Assembly (NCBI GenBank): GCA_000720375.1 | Contig: JOAA01000003.1 | Location: 682,001 to 746,000 of the forward strand | DNA length: 64,000 nucleotides | DNA from: Rhodococcus rhodnii | GTDB taxonomy: Bacteria > Actinomycetota > Actinomycetes > Mycobacteriales > Pseudonocardiaceae | Direction: 5' to 3' | Shown: positions 1 to 9,065 of the stretch, piece by piece | Layout of the letters: each line of letters begins with the position of its first letter | Numbering within the stretch: the first letter of the stretch is position 1 | Translations under genes and position numbers: made by a program | The notes under the pieces: generated by a model | Seen by the model: the letters and a program-made list of their open reading frames with translations, nothing else | Database searches by the model: none | Told to the model about the DNA's origin: nothing

Positions 1-87
1 GGGCGGGTCCTCGCCAAGATCGGCGCGCGGGACCGGATCCAGGCCGTCATCCTCGCCTACGACCTGAGACTCACCCGGCCGATTTAG
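1..87 (+). CDS. C-terminal end of a LuxR/NarL-family response regulator (partial)
   Basis: Reading frame 1 is open from the first base to TAG at 85-87. It encodes the last 28 residues of a GerE/LuxR helix-turn-helix: a V-L-A-K-I-G-A-R-D-R segment followed by Q-A-V-I-L-A-Y. This is the recognition-helix end and dimerisation helix typical of NarL-type regulators. The receiver domain, the start codon and any partner kinase lie outside the window. It converges on the Rieske gene, with a hairpin between the two. The family is clear from the motif; the target genes cannot be told. Confidence 0.8.
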   Translation, partial: GRVLAKIGARDRIQAVILAYDLRLTRPI

Positions 88-256
88 CGCTTCATCTCGC
101 GCGTCCGTCGGGGGCGCGACCGTAGTTCCCAGCCGCACCGCTCCGGGCCGATCCGCTCCGCGTGATCGACCGCTCCACTGCCGGGTCCGCCTGCAGCCGC
201 CCGCGTCACCGCCCGTCCGACTGCCACGACGCCGCACGACTATCCCTGGGGCGAAC

Positions 257-279
257 GGCCCGCCGAGTTCCGGCGGGCC
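257..279. terminator. GC-rich hairpin between convergent genes
   Basis: A perfect 9-bp inverted repeat (GGCCCGCCG, 5-base loop, CGGCGGGCC) sits between the LuxR-type gene on the plus strand and the Rieske gene on the minus strand. It has no real T-run on either side. A role as a shared, U-tract-less terminator is inferred from its convergent position. Confidence 0.5.
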
Positions 280-291
280 GCCGACACCTTT

Positions 292-702
292 CTAGGCGGT
301 CACGACTGAGTCGCCGCTGATCTTCACCGGGATCGGGGTCAGGCCGGTGGTCGCCGGCCCTTTCTTCCTGTCGCCGGTCGCGGCGTCGAAGACGCTGCCA
401 TGGCCGGGGCACGTGATGGTGCCGCCCGCCGGTTTCGAGACCGTCACACCCGCGTGCGGGCAGACCGGGTCGAGCCCTTTGACCTCGTTCTCCGATGGCC
501 GGACGATCAGGACTTTGCCTGACGGTCCGTCCACGATCGCCCCGCTGCCGACCGGGACGTCGGCCAGCTTGGCCAACGGCGTGCCACCGGAGCCGGAGGA
601 TCCTCCGGCGGGTTTTTCCGACGAGCAGGCGGCTAGGGAAACCGGTGCGACCAGACCGGCTAGCAGGCCGCAGACAACCGTGCGGCGTGTTGGATCTGGC
701 AA
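292..702 (-). CDS. Rieske [2Fe-2S] lipoprotein
   Basis: This is a 136-residue exported Rieske protein. The start is set at TTG 702, because AGGAGG lies 7 bases upstream; the frame is open further upstream but has no ribosome site there. The N-terminus has a twin-arginine-like TRRTVV, a hydrophobic stretch and a lipobox L-A-A-C with Cys26, so it should be anchored outside the membrane. A Ser/Gly linker leads to the Rieske fold, with both cluster-ligand motifs intact: C81-P-H83 and C98-P-G-H101. It lies 79 bp downstream of the copper-monooxygenase-like lipoprotein on the same strand, so the two may be co-transcribed. Its electron partner is unknown; a link to the neighbouring enzyme is inference only. 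Confidence 0.88.
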   Translation of the reverse strand: MPDPTRRTVVCGLLAGLVAPVSLAACSSEKPAGGSSGSGGTPLAKLADVPVGSGAIVDGPSGKVLIVRPSENEVKGLDPVCPHAGVTVSKPAGGTITCPGHGSVFDAATGDRKKGPATTGLTPIPVKISGDSVVTA

Positions 703-781
703 GACGATGCCTCCTGAGCGCGCAAACAGTGGTGGTTTCGGCTTGTTGACCTCAGTGAGCTCACACACGATCGACGCTTCG

Positions 782-1999
782 TCAGGACTTGCGGGGGGAG
801 ACCGTCATGATGCCCGTACACATCTCGTCGCTGGTGCCGTCGCCCCACACCACGTAGCGCGGCGGCAGCTTGCTCAGCTGCGGCAGCAGTTTGCGCAGCC
901 CCGCGTCGTGCGTACACGTCACCCGCAGCGTGTCCCCCGGACCGATCTCCACCGGCGACGGCAGCTTCACTAGCCGCTGGTTGTCGAAGTCGAACTGCGG
1001 CACGTCCAGCACGACCTTGGCGTTCGGCGTGCCCGGGTTGAGTTCGACCTTGATGGCCCGCCCGAGCAGGTGCATGTGGCCGAAACCAGCGAACAGCGTC
1101 ATCGGCGCCGGCACCTTGTGGTCGCAGGTCTGGGTGTCACCGGGCTTCGGCGCGCTCTGGCCGCACTCCTCCAGCTGCTCGTCCGCGGTGCCGCCGACCT
1201 CCGGCCCGAACCGCTTCGTCACGTCCGCGATCGAGGTCGCCCGGTCACAGAGCGGACCCGACTCGTCGGCGGCACAGGGCAGGTCGGTCGGCGCGTCGAG
1301 CGGCCACGTAACGAATTCCTGGGTCTGCGGCGTGCCGTCCGTCAGCCGCAGCCGCACCGCCGAGCGGTCCGACCCGGCCGGCTTGCCGTCGGTCGCGAGC
1401 AGGTTGTAGTGGATCTGGAGGACGATCAGGCTGCCCGGCTCCAGCTTGAAGCCGGCGTCCTGGGTGAACAGCGTCTCCGTGGCGCCCGGCGCCCAGGTGT
1501 CCACCCACGCCGCGTCCCCGCCCCCCTCTTCTACTTCTACTTCGGCGCCGGCTACGCCGGTCCCGCCGAAACACTGCCAGCCGAGACCGGGGGTCTTCGC
1601 GTCCTGCTCGCGCACCGCGGCAGCGCCGCCCGGCGGCACCGCGTACACGATGGCGTGGTGCGCGATGGCGACGTTCTCCGGCATGACCTGGGTCCCGGTC
1701 AGGAACGCCGTCTTGGTCAGGCCCGGGTCGATCACCTGGCACCGGTACTCGTCCGTGCCGCCGCCCTCCGGCGGCGCGGGCGTGTAGGCCTCGGTCATCT
1801 TCAGGTCGACGAACCGCTCGCCGGCGCGCAGCGGCTGCGGTGGCGCCGATGACCCGCCCGCGTGCGCGCTGTGCGAGCCGGCCGTGGCGGGCGCCGCACT
1901 GTTGTCGGCGTCCGACCCGCAGGCGACGACAGCGAACGCCGTCGCCAGCGCCATGGCGGCCGCCCCGAGCCTCCACAGTGGACTATCAGGTTTCGTCAT
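782..1999 (-). CDS. Copper type II ascorbate-dependent monooxygenase-like lipoprotein
   Basis: The product has 405 residues from ATG 1999; the frame is open upstream but looks non-coding. The N-terminus is a lipoprotein signal ending V-V-A-C (Cys27), followed by a Ser/Ala/Gly/His-rich linker. The body resembles the two-domain PHM/DBH copper fold. A His pair (A-I-A-H114-H115-A-I-V-Y) is in the first half. H-Y-N and a G-H-M-H-L-L-G motif are in the second half, with several paired cysteines and a late D-E-M-C. In peptidylglycine and dopamine monooxygenases such His and Met residues bind the two coppers. Bacterial members are poorly characterised and the substrate cannot be predicted. The next gene downstream encodes an exported Rieske protein. 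There is a lower-complexity acidic patch (E-V-E-V-E-E-G-G-G) near residue 175. Confidence 0.75.
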   Translation of the reverse strand: MTKPDSPLWRLGAAAMALATAFAVVACGSDADNSAAPATAGSHSAHAGGSSAPPQPLRAGERFVDLKMTEAYTPAPPEGGGTDEYRCQVIDPGLTKTAFLTGTQVMPENVAIAHHAIVYAVPPGGAAAVREQDAKTPGLGWQCFGGTGVAGAEVEVEEGGGDAAWVDTWAPGATETLFTQDAGFKLEPGSLIVLQIHYNLLATDGKPAGSDRSAVRLRLTDGTPQTQEFVTWPLDAPTDLPCAADESGPLCDRATSIADVTKRFGPEVGGTADEQLEECGQSAPKPGDTQTCDHKVPAPMTLFAGFGHMHLLGRAIKVELNPGTPNAKVVLDVPQFDFDNQRLVKLPSPVEIGPGDTLRVTCTHDAGLRKLLPQLSKLPPRYVVWGDGTSDEMCTGIMTVSPRKS

Positions 2000-2381
2000 A
2001 GCCTTAACGCTAGGCCAGATCCCGTCCCGTTTCGTCGTACTGCGGTCGTCATCTTCGGGAGGGAGGTGGTACCACGGTACTTCTCTCCGGAGCGCCCAGC
2101 TTGGGAAGGTGCCGTCCAAAAAGGACCCAAATAGCGGGCACATCGTGGGCGGCGTGCACGGGCACGGGCTCGGGGCGAGCCGGATGTCCACAGTGGAGTT
2201 CGACGGCCCCGCCGCGGCAGTCGAGCCGCTCACCGTCGAGGAACTGCAGGACAGCTGGTGCGTGCGCTGGGCACCTGGTTCGGCCGACCGGCCTGAGCGC
2301 CGTATTAATGGTCGTTTCAGATTCGCTCGGTAGGAAGTCGGCGTCAGATAAGCGATGCAACCCGTATGTAGGAGGCCAGTG
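2000..2381. other. Divergent intergenic region, monooxygenase / MMPL
   Basis: This 382-bp region has no supportable gene and must hold the promoters of both flanking divergent genes. It contains an exact TCCACAGTGGA at 2187-2197, with another copy just inside the neighbouring gene at 1972-1982. An AT-rich GTATTAAT lies near 2301. The MMPL ribosome site AGGAGG is at 2370-2375. No longer repeat or RNA is evident. Confidence 0.6.
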
Positions 2382-4538
2382 ATGGCAGTCGACGCAGCGC
2401 CGTCCGGGGAAACGCCGCCCGGCCGGTTGGCAGGCCGGTGGGTGCCGTGGTTGGTGATTGGCTTGTGGGTGGCGCTGGCGGTGGTCATGGGGCCGCTGAG
2501 CGGAAATTTGAGTTCGGTCACCACCGACAAGGCCGCGGACACCCTGCCGGCCGGCGCCGAGTCCACCAAGGTCGCGGTGCTGGAGGACAGTCGCCCTGGC
2601 GGGGGCGACAACACGTTCGTCTTCGTGTACCACCGCGCCGGCGGCGTGACCGACGCCGACCGCGCGACGGTCGAGCGCCACTACAACACCCTTGCCAAGC
2701 AGTACCCGCCGAAGGTGGTGGCCCCGGCCGGCGAGGACGACGAGGGCCCGCAGACGAGACCCTCGACCGACGGCAAGGCGATGATGTTCACCCTCGATGT
2801 GAGCGCGACCTACGGCGCACCGGAGGCCATCGTCGGCCCGTTGCGTGACGCCGCGAAGGACCGCCCCGCCGGCCTGGAACTCGACGTGACCGGCCCGGCC
2901 GCAGTCGACGGCGACATGGACGCCATCTACGACAGCATCGACCTGACGGTCCTCCTCACCACCGTCATCGTCGTCACGCTCCTGCTCATCTTCACCTACC
3001 GCAGCCCGGTGTTGTGGCTCGTCCCGCTCGTGGCCGTGGGCGCGGCCGCACTGACCGCGATGGCGACCGTCTACCTGCTCGTCAAGGGCTTCGGCATCGT
3101 GGTCAACAGCCAGAACTCGGCGCTGCTGACGATCCTGGTATTCGGCGTCGGCACGGACTACGCGCTGTTGCTCATCGCCCGATATCGGGAAGCACTGCAC
3201 CACCACGAGAACGTCCGGGTCGCGATGGTCCACGCGCTACGCGGCGCGGCGCCTGCCATCGTCGCGTCCGCGGCCACCGTGATCGCCGGCCTGCTCTGCC
3301 TGCTCGTCGCGGACCTGAACAGCACCAGCGGGTTGGGCCCGATCGGCGCGGCCGGCATCCTGTGCGCGCTGGTGGCCATGCTGACGCTGTTCCCGGCGAT
3401 ACTGGTGGTGCTCGGCAGGCGGATCTTCTGGCCGGCCATCCCGCGGTTCAGCACGGCCGTGACGGCCGTGGAGGAAAAGCCGGGGCTGTGGGGACGGCTC
3501 GGCGCCGCCATCAGCCGCCGCCGGTGGGTGGCGACGCTCAGCTCGCTCGGAGTCCTGGGCGTTCTCGCCATCGGCCTGGCGGGCAACACCGGCGCCCTGC
3601 GGGTGCAGGACCAGTTCCTGTCCGCGCCGGAGTCGGTCACCGGCTTCACCGTTCTCCGCCAGCACTTCCCGGAGCTCGGCGGCCAGCCGATGACGATCTT
3701 GACGCGGCCGGCGTACCAGGAACGGGTGCTCGACATCGTCAAGGGCACTCCCGGTGTGGCAGAGGCCGTCCCGGGTCAGACCAGCGGTGGCTGGGCCGAC
3801 ATCTCGGTGTTCCCGAAGGACGCGCCGGACACCGTCGCGGAGTACGACACGATCAAGCGGGTGCGCACCGCCGTGCACGCGGTGAGCGGGGCGGAGGCGA
3901 TCGTCGGCGGGCCGAGCGCGGAGAACCTCGACACCGAGGTGACCACCAGCCGCGACGAGAAGCTGGTGATCCCGCTGGTGCTCATCGTCGTCCTGATCGT
4001 CCTCGGGTTACTGCTCCGAGCGATCGTGGCCCCGCTGATCCTGATGGCCACCGTGATCGTCTCATTCGCGGCGGCCTTCGGCGGCAGCGTGTTCGTCTTC
4101 GACACGATCCTCGGGTTCAAGGGCGTCGACTACTCGGTGCCGCTGCTGGCATTCCTGTTCCTGGTGGCGCTCGGCGTCGACTACAACATCTTCCTGGCCA
4201 GCCGGGCCCGGGAGGAGACCGTGCGTCTGGGCACCAGAGAGGGCATGCTCAAAGCCCTCTCCGCCACCGGTGGCGTCATCACCTCGGCAGGCCTGGTCCT
4301 GGCGGCCACGTTCGCCGTCCTCACCACGCTTCCGATGGTGATGCTGATCGAGGTCGGGTTCCTGGTCGCGTTCGGCGTGCTGCTCGACGCCCTGCTGGTG
4401 CGGTCGGTCCTGGTGCCCGCCCTCACCCTGCTGATCGGCCGGCGGATGTGGTGGCCGAGCCGGCTGTCCCGACCGGCGGAGCTGCCGGACGGTCAACGGC
4501 CGCTCGTGGACGATGAGGAGCCCGCGCTGCAACGGTGA
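2382..4538 (+). CDS. MMPL/RND-family membrane transporter
   Basis: The product is a 718-residue MMPL transporter. The start is ATG 2382, with AGGAGG six bases upstream (2370-2375), rather than the in-frame ATG 2355. Architecture: one N-terminal membrane helix, a large extracytoplasmic domain, then five helices containing G-T-D-Y-A-L-L-L near residue 245. The pattern then repeats, with G-V-D-Y-N-I-F-L near residue 600. These Asp-Tyr pairs in the two halves are the proton-relay residues of the MmpL/ActII-3 family. Such proteins export lipids, siderophores or antibiotics using proton motive force. No biosynthetic genes adjoin it, so the substrate is unknown. It is probably a single-gene unit, as a strong terminator follows 19 bp after the stop. 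Confidence 0.92.
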   Translation: MAVDAAPSGETPPGRLAGRWVPWLVIGLWVALAVVMGPLSGNLSSVTTDKAADTLPAGAESTKVAVLEDSRPGGGDNTFVFVYHRAGGVTDADRATVERHYNTLAKQYPPKVVAPAGEDDEGPQTRPSTDGKAMMFTLDVSATYGAPEAIVGPLRDAAKDRPAGLELDVTGPAAVDGDMDAIYDSIDLTVLLTTVIVVTLLLIFTYRSPVLWLVPLVAVGAAALTAMATVYLLVKGFGIVVNSQNSALLTILVFGVGTDYALLLIARYREALHHHENVRVAMVHALRGAAPAIVASAATVIAGLLCLLVADLNSTSGLGPIGAAGILCALVAMLTLFPAILVVLGRRIFWPAIPRFSTAVTAVEEKPGLWGRLGAAISRRRWVATLSSLGVLGVLAIGLAGNTGALRVQDQFLSAPESVTGFTVLRQHFPELGGQPMTILTRPAYQERVLDIVKGTPGVAEAVPGQTSGGWADISVFPKDAPDTVAEYDTIKRVRTAVHAVSGAEAIVGGPSAENLDTEVTTSRDEKLVIPLVLIVVLIVLGLLLRAIVAPLILMATVIVSFAAAFGGSVFVFDTILGFKGVDYSVPLLAFLFLVALGVDYNIFLASRAREETVRLGTREGMLKALSATGGVITSAGLVLAATFAVLTTLPMVMLIEVGFLVAFGVLLDALLVRSVLVPALTLLIGRRMWWPSRLSRPAELPDGQRPLVDDEEPALQR

Positions 4539-4556
4539 GCGCGGCGGCACGGACGA

Positions 4557-4593
4557 GATCCGGGACAGGCCCCAGGCCCGTCCCGGATCTTTT
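4557..4593 (+). terminator. Intrinsic terminator after the MMPL gene
   Basis: A perfect 10-bp inverted repeat, GATCCGGGAC (4557-4566) and GTCCCGGATC (4580-4589), is followed directly by TTTT. It lies just downstream of the MMPL stop, and the T-run orients it for the plus strand. Confidence 0.85.
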
Positions 4594-4644
4594 CAGGGCC
4601 CGAGGGCCGCCGTCCCTTGTCCTGCGCCGCGCCGCCGGGGCGGG

Positions 4645-6102
4645 TCAGCGCACCGCGGTGTCCTCCCCGGCGGTGAACCACGCGATCGGGGTCGGGGCGG
4701 GCGGGGCCGCAGCCGGAAGGTCGACCCGAAGCAGCGCGCCACCGCGTGCGGACCGGGCGACGGTGGCCCGGCCGCCGTGGGCGTCGACGACCCGCTGCAC
4801 GATCGACAGCCCCAGACCGGATCCCGGCAACGCCCGGGCGCTGTCGGCACGGTAGAACCGGTCGAACACCCGCGGTACGTCGGCGGCGTCGATGCCCGGC
4901 CCGGCGTCGTCGACCTCGAGCACCGCCGACGCGCCCTGGGCACGGAGCCGGACCTGGACCGGCTGGTCCGCGGGGGACCACTTGCCGGCGTTGTCGATGA
5001 GGTTGAGCACCGCCCGTTGGAGCGCAGCGGGACGCCCGCTCACCCTCACGGAGGTCACGTCGAGCGCGACCTCGATGTCGGGCGCGCGGGAACGCGCCTG
5101 GGTCGCGGCGGCCACCACCACGTCGGCGAGGTCGAGCACCTCGGTGCTCTCGTCGCTGACGTCCCCGCGCGCCAGGTCGGTCAGCTCGGCGGCAAGGGTG
5201 CTCAACTCGGCCACCTGGGCGCCGAGATCGTTGAGCAGCCGGGTCCGGCTCTCCGCCGGCAGTGCGCTGACCAGGGTGCCGCGCCGATCGAGCCGGATCA
5301 GCAGCTCGATGTTGAGGCGCAGGCTGGTGAGCGGGGTCTTGAGCTCGTGGGCGGCGTCCTCGGCGAGCAGCCGCTGGGCCCGACGGGAGTCCCGGAGCGC
5401 GGCGAGCATGTCGTTGATCGACTGGATCAGCCGCCGGATCTCCCCACCGCCCTCATCCGGGATGTCGGCGTCGAGATCCCGGGTGTGCGCGACACGGACC
5501 GCGGCGGCGGTCAGCCGGTCGATCGGTGCCAGCCCGGTCCGCGCCACGGTTCGCCCGACAAGGGCGCCGCCGACCACGCAGAGCAGCCCGATCAGCAGCA
5601 TGCCCAACCCGAACCCGTTGATCGGGCTGTCGTCGGCGACGCGGGCCACCTGGACCGCGCCGCCGCCCGCCCGCAGCGTGTAGATGAGGTAGCCATCTTC
5701 GTCGCTGTCGCCCGACTCCATCAGGTCGGCCGACGCGCCCTGCGCCACGCGCCCGGCGTGCTCGCTGACCGGGGGCAGCGCGGGTTGGCCGGCCGGCGTC
5801 CGGATCGAGCCGTCGGGCAGGATGACCCGCACCAGCCGACCGGATCCGGGATACGGCGGTAGCTGGAGCTGCGCCAGACCGGCGCTCTCCGCGCTCGTCG
5901 CCAGGACGCGGGAGTCGGCGCGTAGCTGATCCTTCGCGGTGTCCTGCAGCTCCCCGGCCAGTAGCTCGCTGGCCACCTGGAAGGCCACGAACACGCTGAC
6001 CGCGATGGCCGTCGCCGCGATCACCGTCAGCCTGGTACGCAGGGACCGCCTGCGCCACCAACGGGTCAGCCGGCGCGGGCCCCGGCAGGCGGGCCTGCTC
6101 AC
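4645..6102 (-). CDS. Sensor histidine kinase, MprB-like
   Basis: The product is a 485-residue membrane kinase. A helix at about residues 24-48 and a second at about 163-188 bracket a roughly 115-residue extracytoplasmic sensor. A HAMP linker follows. The H-box [10 protein letters not shown] places the phosphorylated His at 252. The catalytic domain shows the N box ([10 protein letters not shown]) and the G boxes ([15 protein letters not shown]). The start ATG overlaps the stop of the regulator gene by four bases (ATGA), so the two are translationally coupled. This is the usual HK3-type kinase paired with an OmpR regulator. The signal is unknown; mycobacterial MprB responds to envelope stress, but that cannot be assumed here. 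Confidence 0.92.
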   Translation of the reverse strand: MSRPACRGPRRLTRWWRRRSLRTRLTVIAATAIAVSVFVAFQVASELLAGELQDTAKDQLRADSRVLATSAESAGLAQLQLPPYPGSGRLVRVILPDGSIRTPAGQPALPPVSEHAGRVAQGASADLMESGDSDEDGYLIYTLRAGGGAVQVARVADDSPINGFGLGMLLIGLLCVVGGALVGRTVARTGLAPIDRLTAAAVRVAHTRDLDADIPDEGGGEIRRLIQSINDMLAALRDSRRAQRLLAEDAAHELKTPLTSLRLNIELLIRLDRRGTLVSALPAESRTRLLNDLGAQVAELSTLAAELTDLARGDVSDESTEVLDLADVVVAAATQARSRAPDIEVALDVTSVRVSGRPAALQRAVLNLIDNAGKWSPADQPVQVRLRAQGASAVLEVDDAGPGIDAADVPRVFDRFYRADSARALPGSGLGLSIVQRVVDAHGGRATVARSARGGALLRVDLPAAAPPAPTPIAWFTAGEDTAVR

Positions 6103-6782
6103 GGAGGAGTCTCCCGCAACGTGTACCCCAAGCCGCGCAGCGTGTAGATCAATCGCGGCTCACCCTCGGCCTCCATCTTGCGGCGCAGGTAGCTCATGTG
6201 CACCTGGAGGTTGTTGGCGGTGACGCTCATGTCGAAGCCCCAGATCGCCTCGAACAGCGCGTCTCGGGTCAACACCCGGGTCGCGTTGCGCACGAGGATC
6301 TGCAGAAGGGAGAACTCGATCCGGGTCAGGCGGAGCGGCCGCCCGCCCCGCCACGACTCGAACCTGTCGGGATCGACCCGGACGTCGGCGAACGTCAGGA
6401 TCTGCGACTCGTCGTCGCCCGGCGCGCGGCGGCGCAGCAGGGCCCGGACCCGGGCCAGCAACTCCTCGGTGGCGAACGGCTTGGGCAGATAGTCGTCGGC
6501 GCCCGCGTCCAGCCCCGCGACCCGATCGGAGACCTGATCCCGGGCGGTCAGCATCAGCACCGGCAGATCCCGACCCGCCGCCCGCAACTGCCGGCAGGTC
6601 TCCAACCCGCCGAGGCGGGGCATCCTCACGTCGAGGATCAGCAGATCCGGCGCGTCGCGACCGACCCCGTCGAGCACGGCGAGACCGTTGGCGACGGTGC
6701 TGGTGTCGTACCCCTCGACCTGGAGCACCCGCTCCAGCGACTCACGGATGGCCGCCTCGTCATCCGCGATCATGATCCGCAC
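6099..6782 (-). CDS. OmpR/PhoB-family response regulator, MprA-like
   Basis: The receiver domain starts V-R-I-M-I-A-D-D and has phospho-acceptor Asp51 in L-I-L-D-V-R-M-P; the conserved Lys lies in D-Y-L-P-K-P-F. The C-terminal winged helix contains the L-R-L-T-R-I-E-F and [12 protein letters not shown] type motifs and ends R-G-L-G-Y-T-L. The start GTG 6782 is preferred because GGAGGG lies 11 bases upstream. An in-frame ATG at 6821 has its GGAGG touching the start codon, which is too close. It is the first gene of a two-gene operon with the kinase. The pairing is secure; the regulon is not predictable. Confidence 0.9.
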   Translation of the reverse strand: MRIMIADDEAAIRESLERVLQVEGYDTSTVANGLAVLDGVGRDAPDLLILDVRMPRLGGLETCRQLRAAGRDLPVLMLTARDQVSDRVAGLDAGADDYLPKPFATEELLARVRALLRRRAPGDDESQILTFADVRVDPDRFESWRGGRPLRLTRIEFSLLQILVRNATRVLTRDALFEAIWGFDMSVTANNLQVHMSYLRRKMEAEGEPRLIYTLRGLGYTLRETPP

Positions 6783-6940
6783 GCCGGCCCGCCCCCTCCA
6801 GTCGATGCTTTTGCCGCTCATCCTCCCCGATCAACCTGAAGCCAGGATTAAAGCGTCGCCGCTGGGGGATCTGTCTGGGCGCACACGCCCGCTCCTGGGA
6901 TCGGTTACTCCCGACCCACGCACCGGCACCCTGCACGAAA

Positions 6941-7320
6941 GTGGCCACAGCCGCTGGCTCGGCGCACCCAAAACCGCGTCCTCCGCCCGAGGTCATCACC
7001 CTGCCGCCATTCCTGATCGGGTTGCTCCGCCAGCATCTGCAGCGGCACGACCATGAGTTCATCTTCACCACCAAGACCGGAAAATGGTTGTGGCGCAGCA
7101 CCTTCCTCCACCCCGCGGTCAACGGAACAAAACCGAACCAGACAAACGCGTCCGGACCGTCCCCATTAGACCCGGCCTCACCTTCCACGGACTACGGCAC
7201 AGCACAAAACCTGGCTCATTGCCGGCGGGGCACCCGAAATCGCCCAAGCACGACGCCTCGGCCACCACCTCACCAACCGCATCACCGAGGTCTTCTCCCA
7301 CCCACCCTCAACATCCGGGC
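6941..7320 (+). pseudogene. Degraded tyrosine-recombinase (phage-type integrase) remnant
   Basis: The C-terminal half of an actinobacterial phage integrase is recognisable, but only across three frames. Frame 2 gives I-T-L-P-P-F-L, then F-I-F-T-T-K-T-G-K-W-L-W-R-S and H-P-A-V-N-G-T. Frame 1 gives R-P-G-L-T-F-H-G-L-R-H-S, carrying the HxxR box. Frame 3, from about 7212, gives W-L-I-A-G-G-A-P-E-I-A-Q-A-R-R-L-G-H-H-L, then E-V-F-S-H. At least two frameshifts are needed, and the catalytic Tyr expected in E-V-Y-S-H is Phe, so the gene is dead. The N-terminal half is missing or unrecognisable. It lies about 250 bp from a tRNA gene, a classic integration target, so an element probably once inserted here and was lost. 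Nothing else in the 6783-7510 interval is supportable. Confidence 0.75.
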
Positions 7321-7510
7321 ACACCCGGCCCCGCCAGAACCCGCACACCGACGCCTCTCCGGACCACTCGCGGCATAACCACAAATGCGCTGCCCCCACA
7401 CCAACGGCATGAGGGACACCCGACCAACCCACACAACACCAATCGACCTGGAGCAGTCTGCTCCAGAGCCACAAACAGGGTCACCACAACACGATCAAAA
7501 GGAGATCATC

Positions 7511-7564
7511 CACAAAACACAAAGAACCCGCCTGACCAGCATCAATAGCTAGTCGAGACGGGTT
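7511..7564 (-). terminator. Probable terminator of tRNA-Ala
   Basis: Downstream of the tRNA on the minus strand, AACCCG and CGGGTT arms (7525-7530, 7559-7564) enclose an imperfectly paired region. They are followed by the T-rich CTTTGTGTTTTG. The stem has mismatches, so this is a moderate call. Confidence 0.5.
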
Positions 7565-7573
7565 TCACAAGGG

Positions 7574-7648
<75 letters not shown>

Positions 7649-7745
7649 GCCGCGCTCTTTCGAGTGCTGGGATACCGTACATCACCGCCGGTGACCCGCA
7701 AAAACGGGGGTCGCTTTCGGTCGCGGGGAGTGCTAGACCGTTGCT

Positions 7746-9065
7746 GTGATCAGCGGAGATGACGCGGTGGCTCTGGTTGACCCCGATGCTGAGGGGGTTG
7801 CCCCTGAGCTGCGCAGGCAGGTGCAGGAGCGGCGGTTTCGGCAGCTTGTCGACCGGGTGTTGGCGACCGGGAACCTTCAGGCTGAGCGGCTTCGGGCCAG
7901 CGGCGTGGGCAGTGGGGCGGACGTCACACTTGGTGACCTTCCCAATCTTCCCACCGTCAACAAGGCCGATATCTGGGACAACTACCCGTTCGGGCTACAG
8001 GCCGCCAAGGAGCAGGACATCGTCTGTGTGCACGGTAGCTCCGGCACGGGCGGACGTCCGACCCTGATCCCGTACACGGCCGCTGACATCGAGGTTTGGG
8101 CGAGTGTCATGGCTCGTGCGCTTGGTGGGGCCGGGGCTACGAAGAGCAGCGTCATCCACAACGGTTACGGCTATGGGCTGTTCACCGGTGGGCTGGGCGT
8201 GCATCACGGCGGCATGCACCTCGGCGCTACCGTCATCCCTGTCTCCGGTGGCATGACTGACCGGCAGATCCGGCTCATTCAGGACCTCAAACCCGACATT
8301 CTCACGTGCACGCCCTCGTACGCCATTCACCTCGGTGAGGCGATGCGAAACGAACCCACCAGCCTGAAGGTCGGCGTTTTCGGCGCCGAGCCGTGGACTG
8401 AGGAGATGCGGGCGCAGATCCAGAGTCTGCTGAACATCCGCGCCCTCGACATCTACGGCCTGTCCGAGATCATCGGGCCCGGTGTCGCGTGTGAGTCGCT
8501 TGACTCCGGCGGCATGTTGAACGTCGCCGAGGACCACTTCTTCGTCGAAGCCGTTGACTCGGAAGGAAACCCTGTCCCGGACGGCACTCCGGGCGAGCTT
8601 GTCTTCACCACGCTCACCAAGACCGGGATGCCGTTGATCCGTTACCGCACAGGCGATGTCGCCTCGCTCGCCGATCCCATCCCCGGCAAGCCGAGGACGC
8701 TCAAGCGGATGAGCAAGCTCAAGGGCCGCACGGACGACATGCTCATCATCCGGGGCGTCAACGTGTTCCCCACCGAGGTCGAAGCCGTTCTGCTGCAGGA
8801 CGAACGGGTCAGCCCGCACTACCTCGTCGTCGAGGACCGGCGTGACCCGAAACGCAGCGAGCTGCGGGTCGCGGTCGAACCGTTCACCGACAGCGTCGAC
8901 AAGGCCCAACTCGAGGCCGACCTCACAACAGCGCTCCGGGAACGACTGGGCATCACCTGTGTCGTGAAAGCACTCGAGCCAGGCAGCGTGCCCCGGACCG
9001 AAGTCGGGAAGGCACGCCGCCTGGCTCGGTGGAACCAGGGCGATCCGCCGCTAGCCGGCCTGTGA
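7746..9065 (+). CDS. Phenylacetate-CoA ligase family (PaaK-like) AMP-forming enzyme
   Basis: The product is 439 residues from GTG 7746. The ATP-binding P-loop S-S-G-T-G-G-R-P-T sits at about 98-106. Typical PaaK segments follow: C-T-P-S-Y-A at about 185, the F-G-A-E-P-W motif, I-Y-G-L-S-E-I-I-G-P-G, then T-G-M-P-L-I-R-Y-R-T-G-D. The C-terminal AMP-binding lid contains D-D-M-L-I-I-R-G-V-N-V-F-P. These enzymes activate phenylacetate or other aryl acids to CoA thioesters through an acyl-adenylate. No other paa genes adjoin it, so the substrate could be another aromatic acid. Its 3' end overlaps the convergent DsbA-like gene by 15 bp. Confidence 0.9.
   Translation: MISGDDAVALVDPDAEGVAPELRRQVQERRFRQLVDRVLATGNLQAERLRASGVGSGADVTLGDLPNLPTVNKADIWDNYPFGLQAAKEQDIVCVHGSSGTGGRPTLIPYTAADIEVWASVMARALGGAGATKSSVIHNGYGYGLFTGGLGVHHGGMHLGATVIPVSGGMTDRQIRLIQDLKPDILTCTPSYAIHLGEAMRNEPTSLKVGVFGAEPWTEEMRAQIQSLLNIRALDIYGLSEIIGPGVACESLDSGGMLNVAEDHFFVEAVDSEGNPVPDGTPGELVFTTLTKTGMPLIRYRTGDVASLADPIPGKPRTLKRMSKLKGRTDDMLIIRGVNVFPTEVEAVLLQDERVSPHYLVVEDRRDPKRSELRVAVEPFTDSVDKAQLEADLTTALRERLGITCVVKALEPGSVPRTEVGKARRLARWNQGDPPLAGL

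Noticed and set aside
2000..2614. N-terminal extension of the copper-monooxygenase-like frame beyond ATG 1999
   Set aside because: The extension is Ser/Thr/Pro-rich with no motif. The signal peptide and lipobox begin exactly at ATG 1999.
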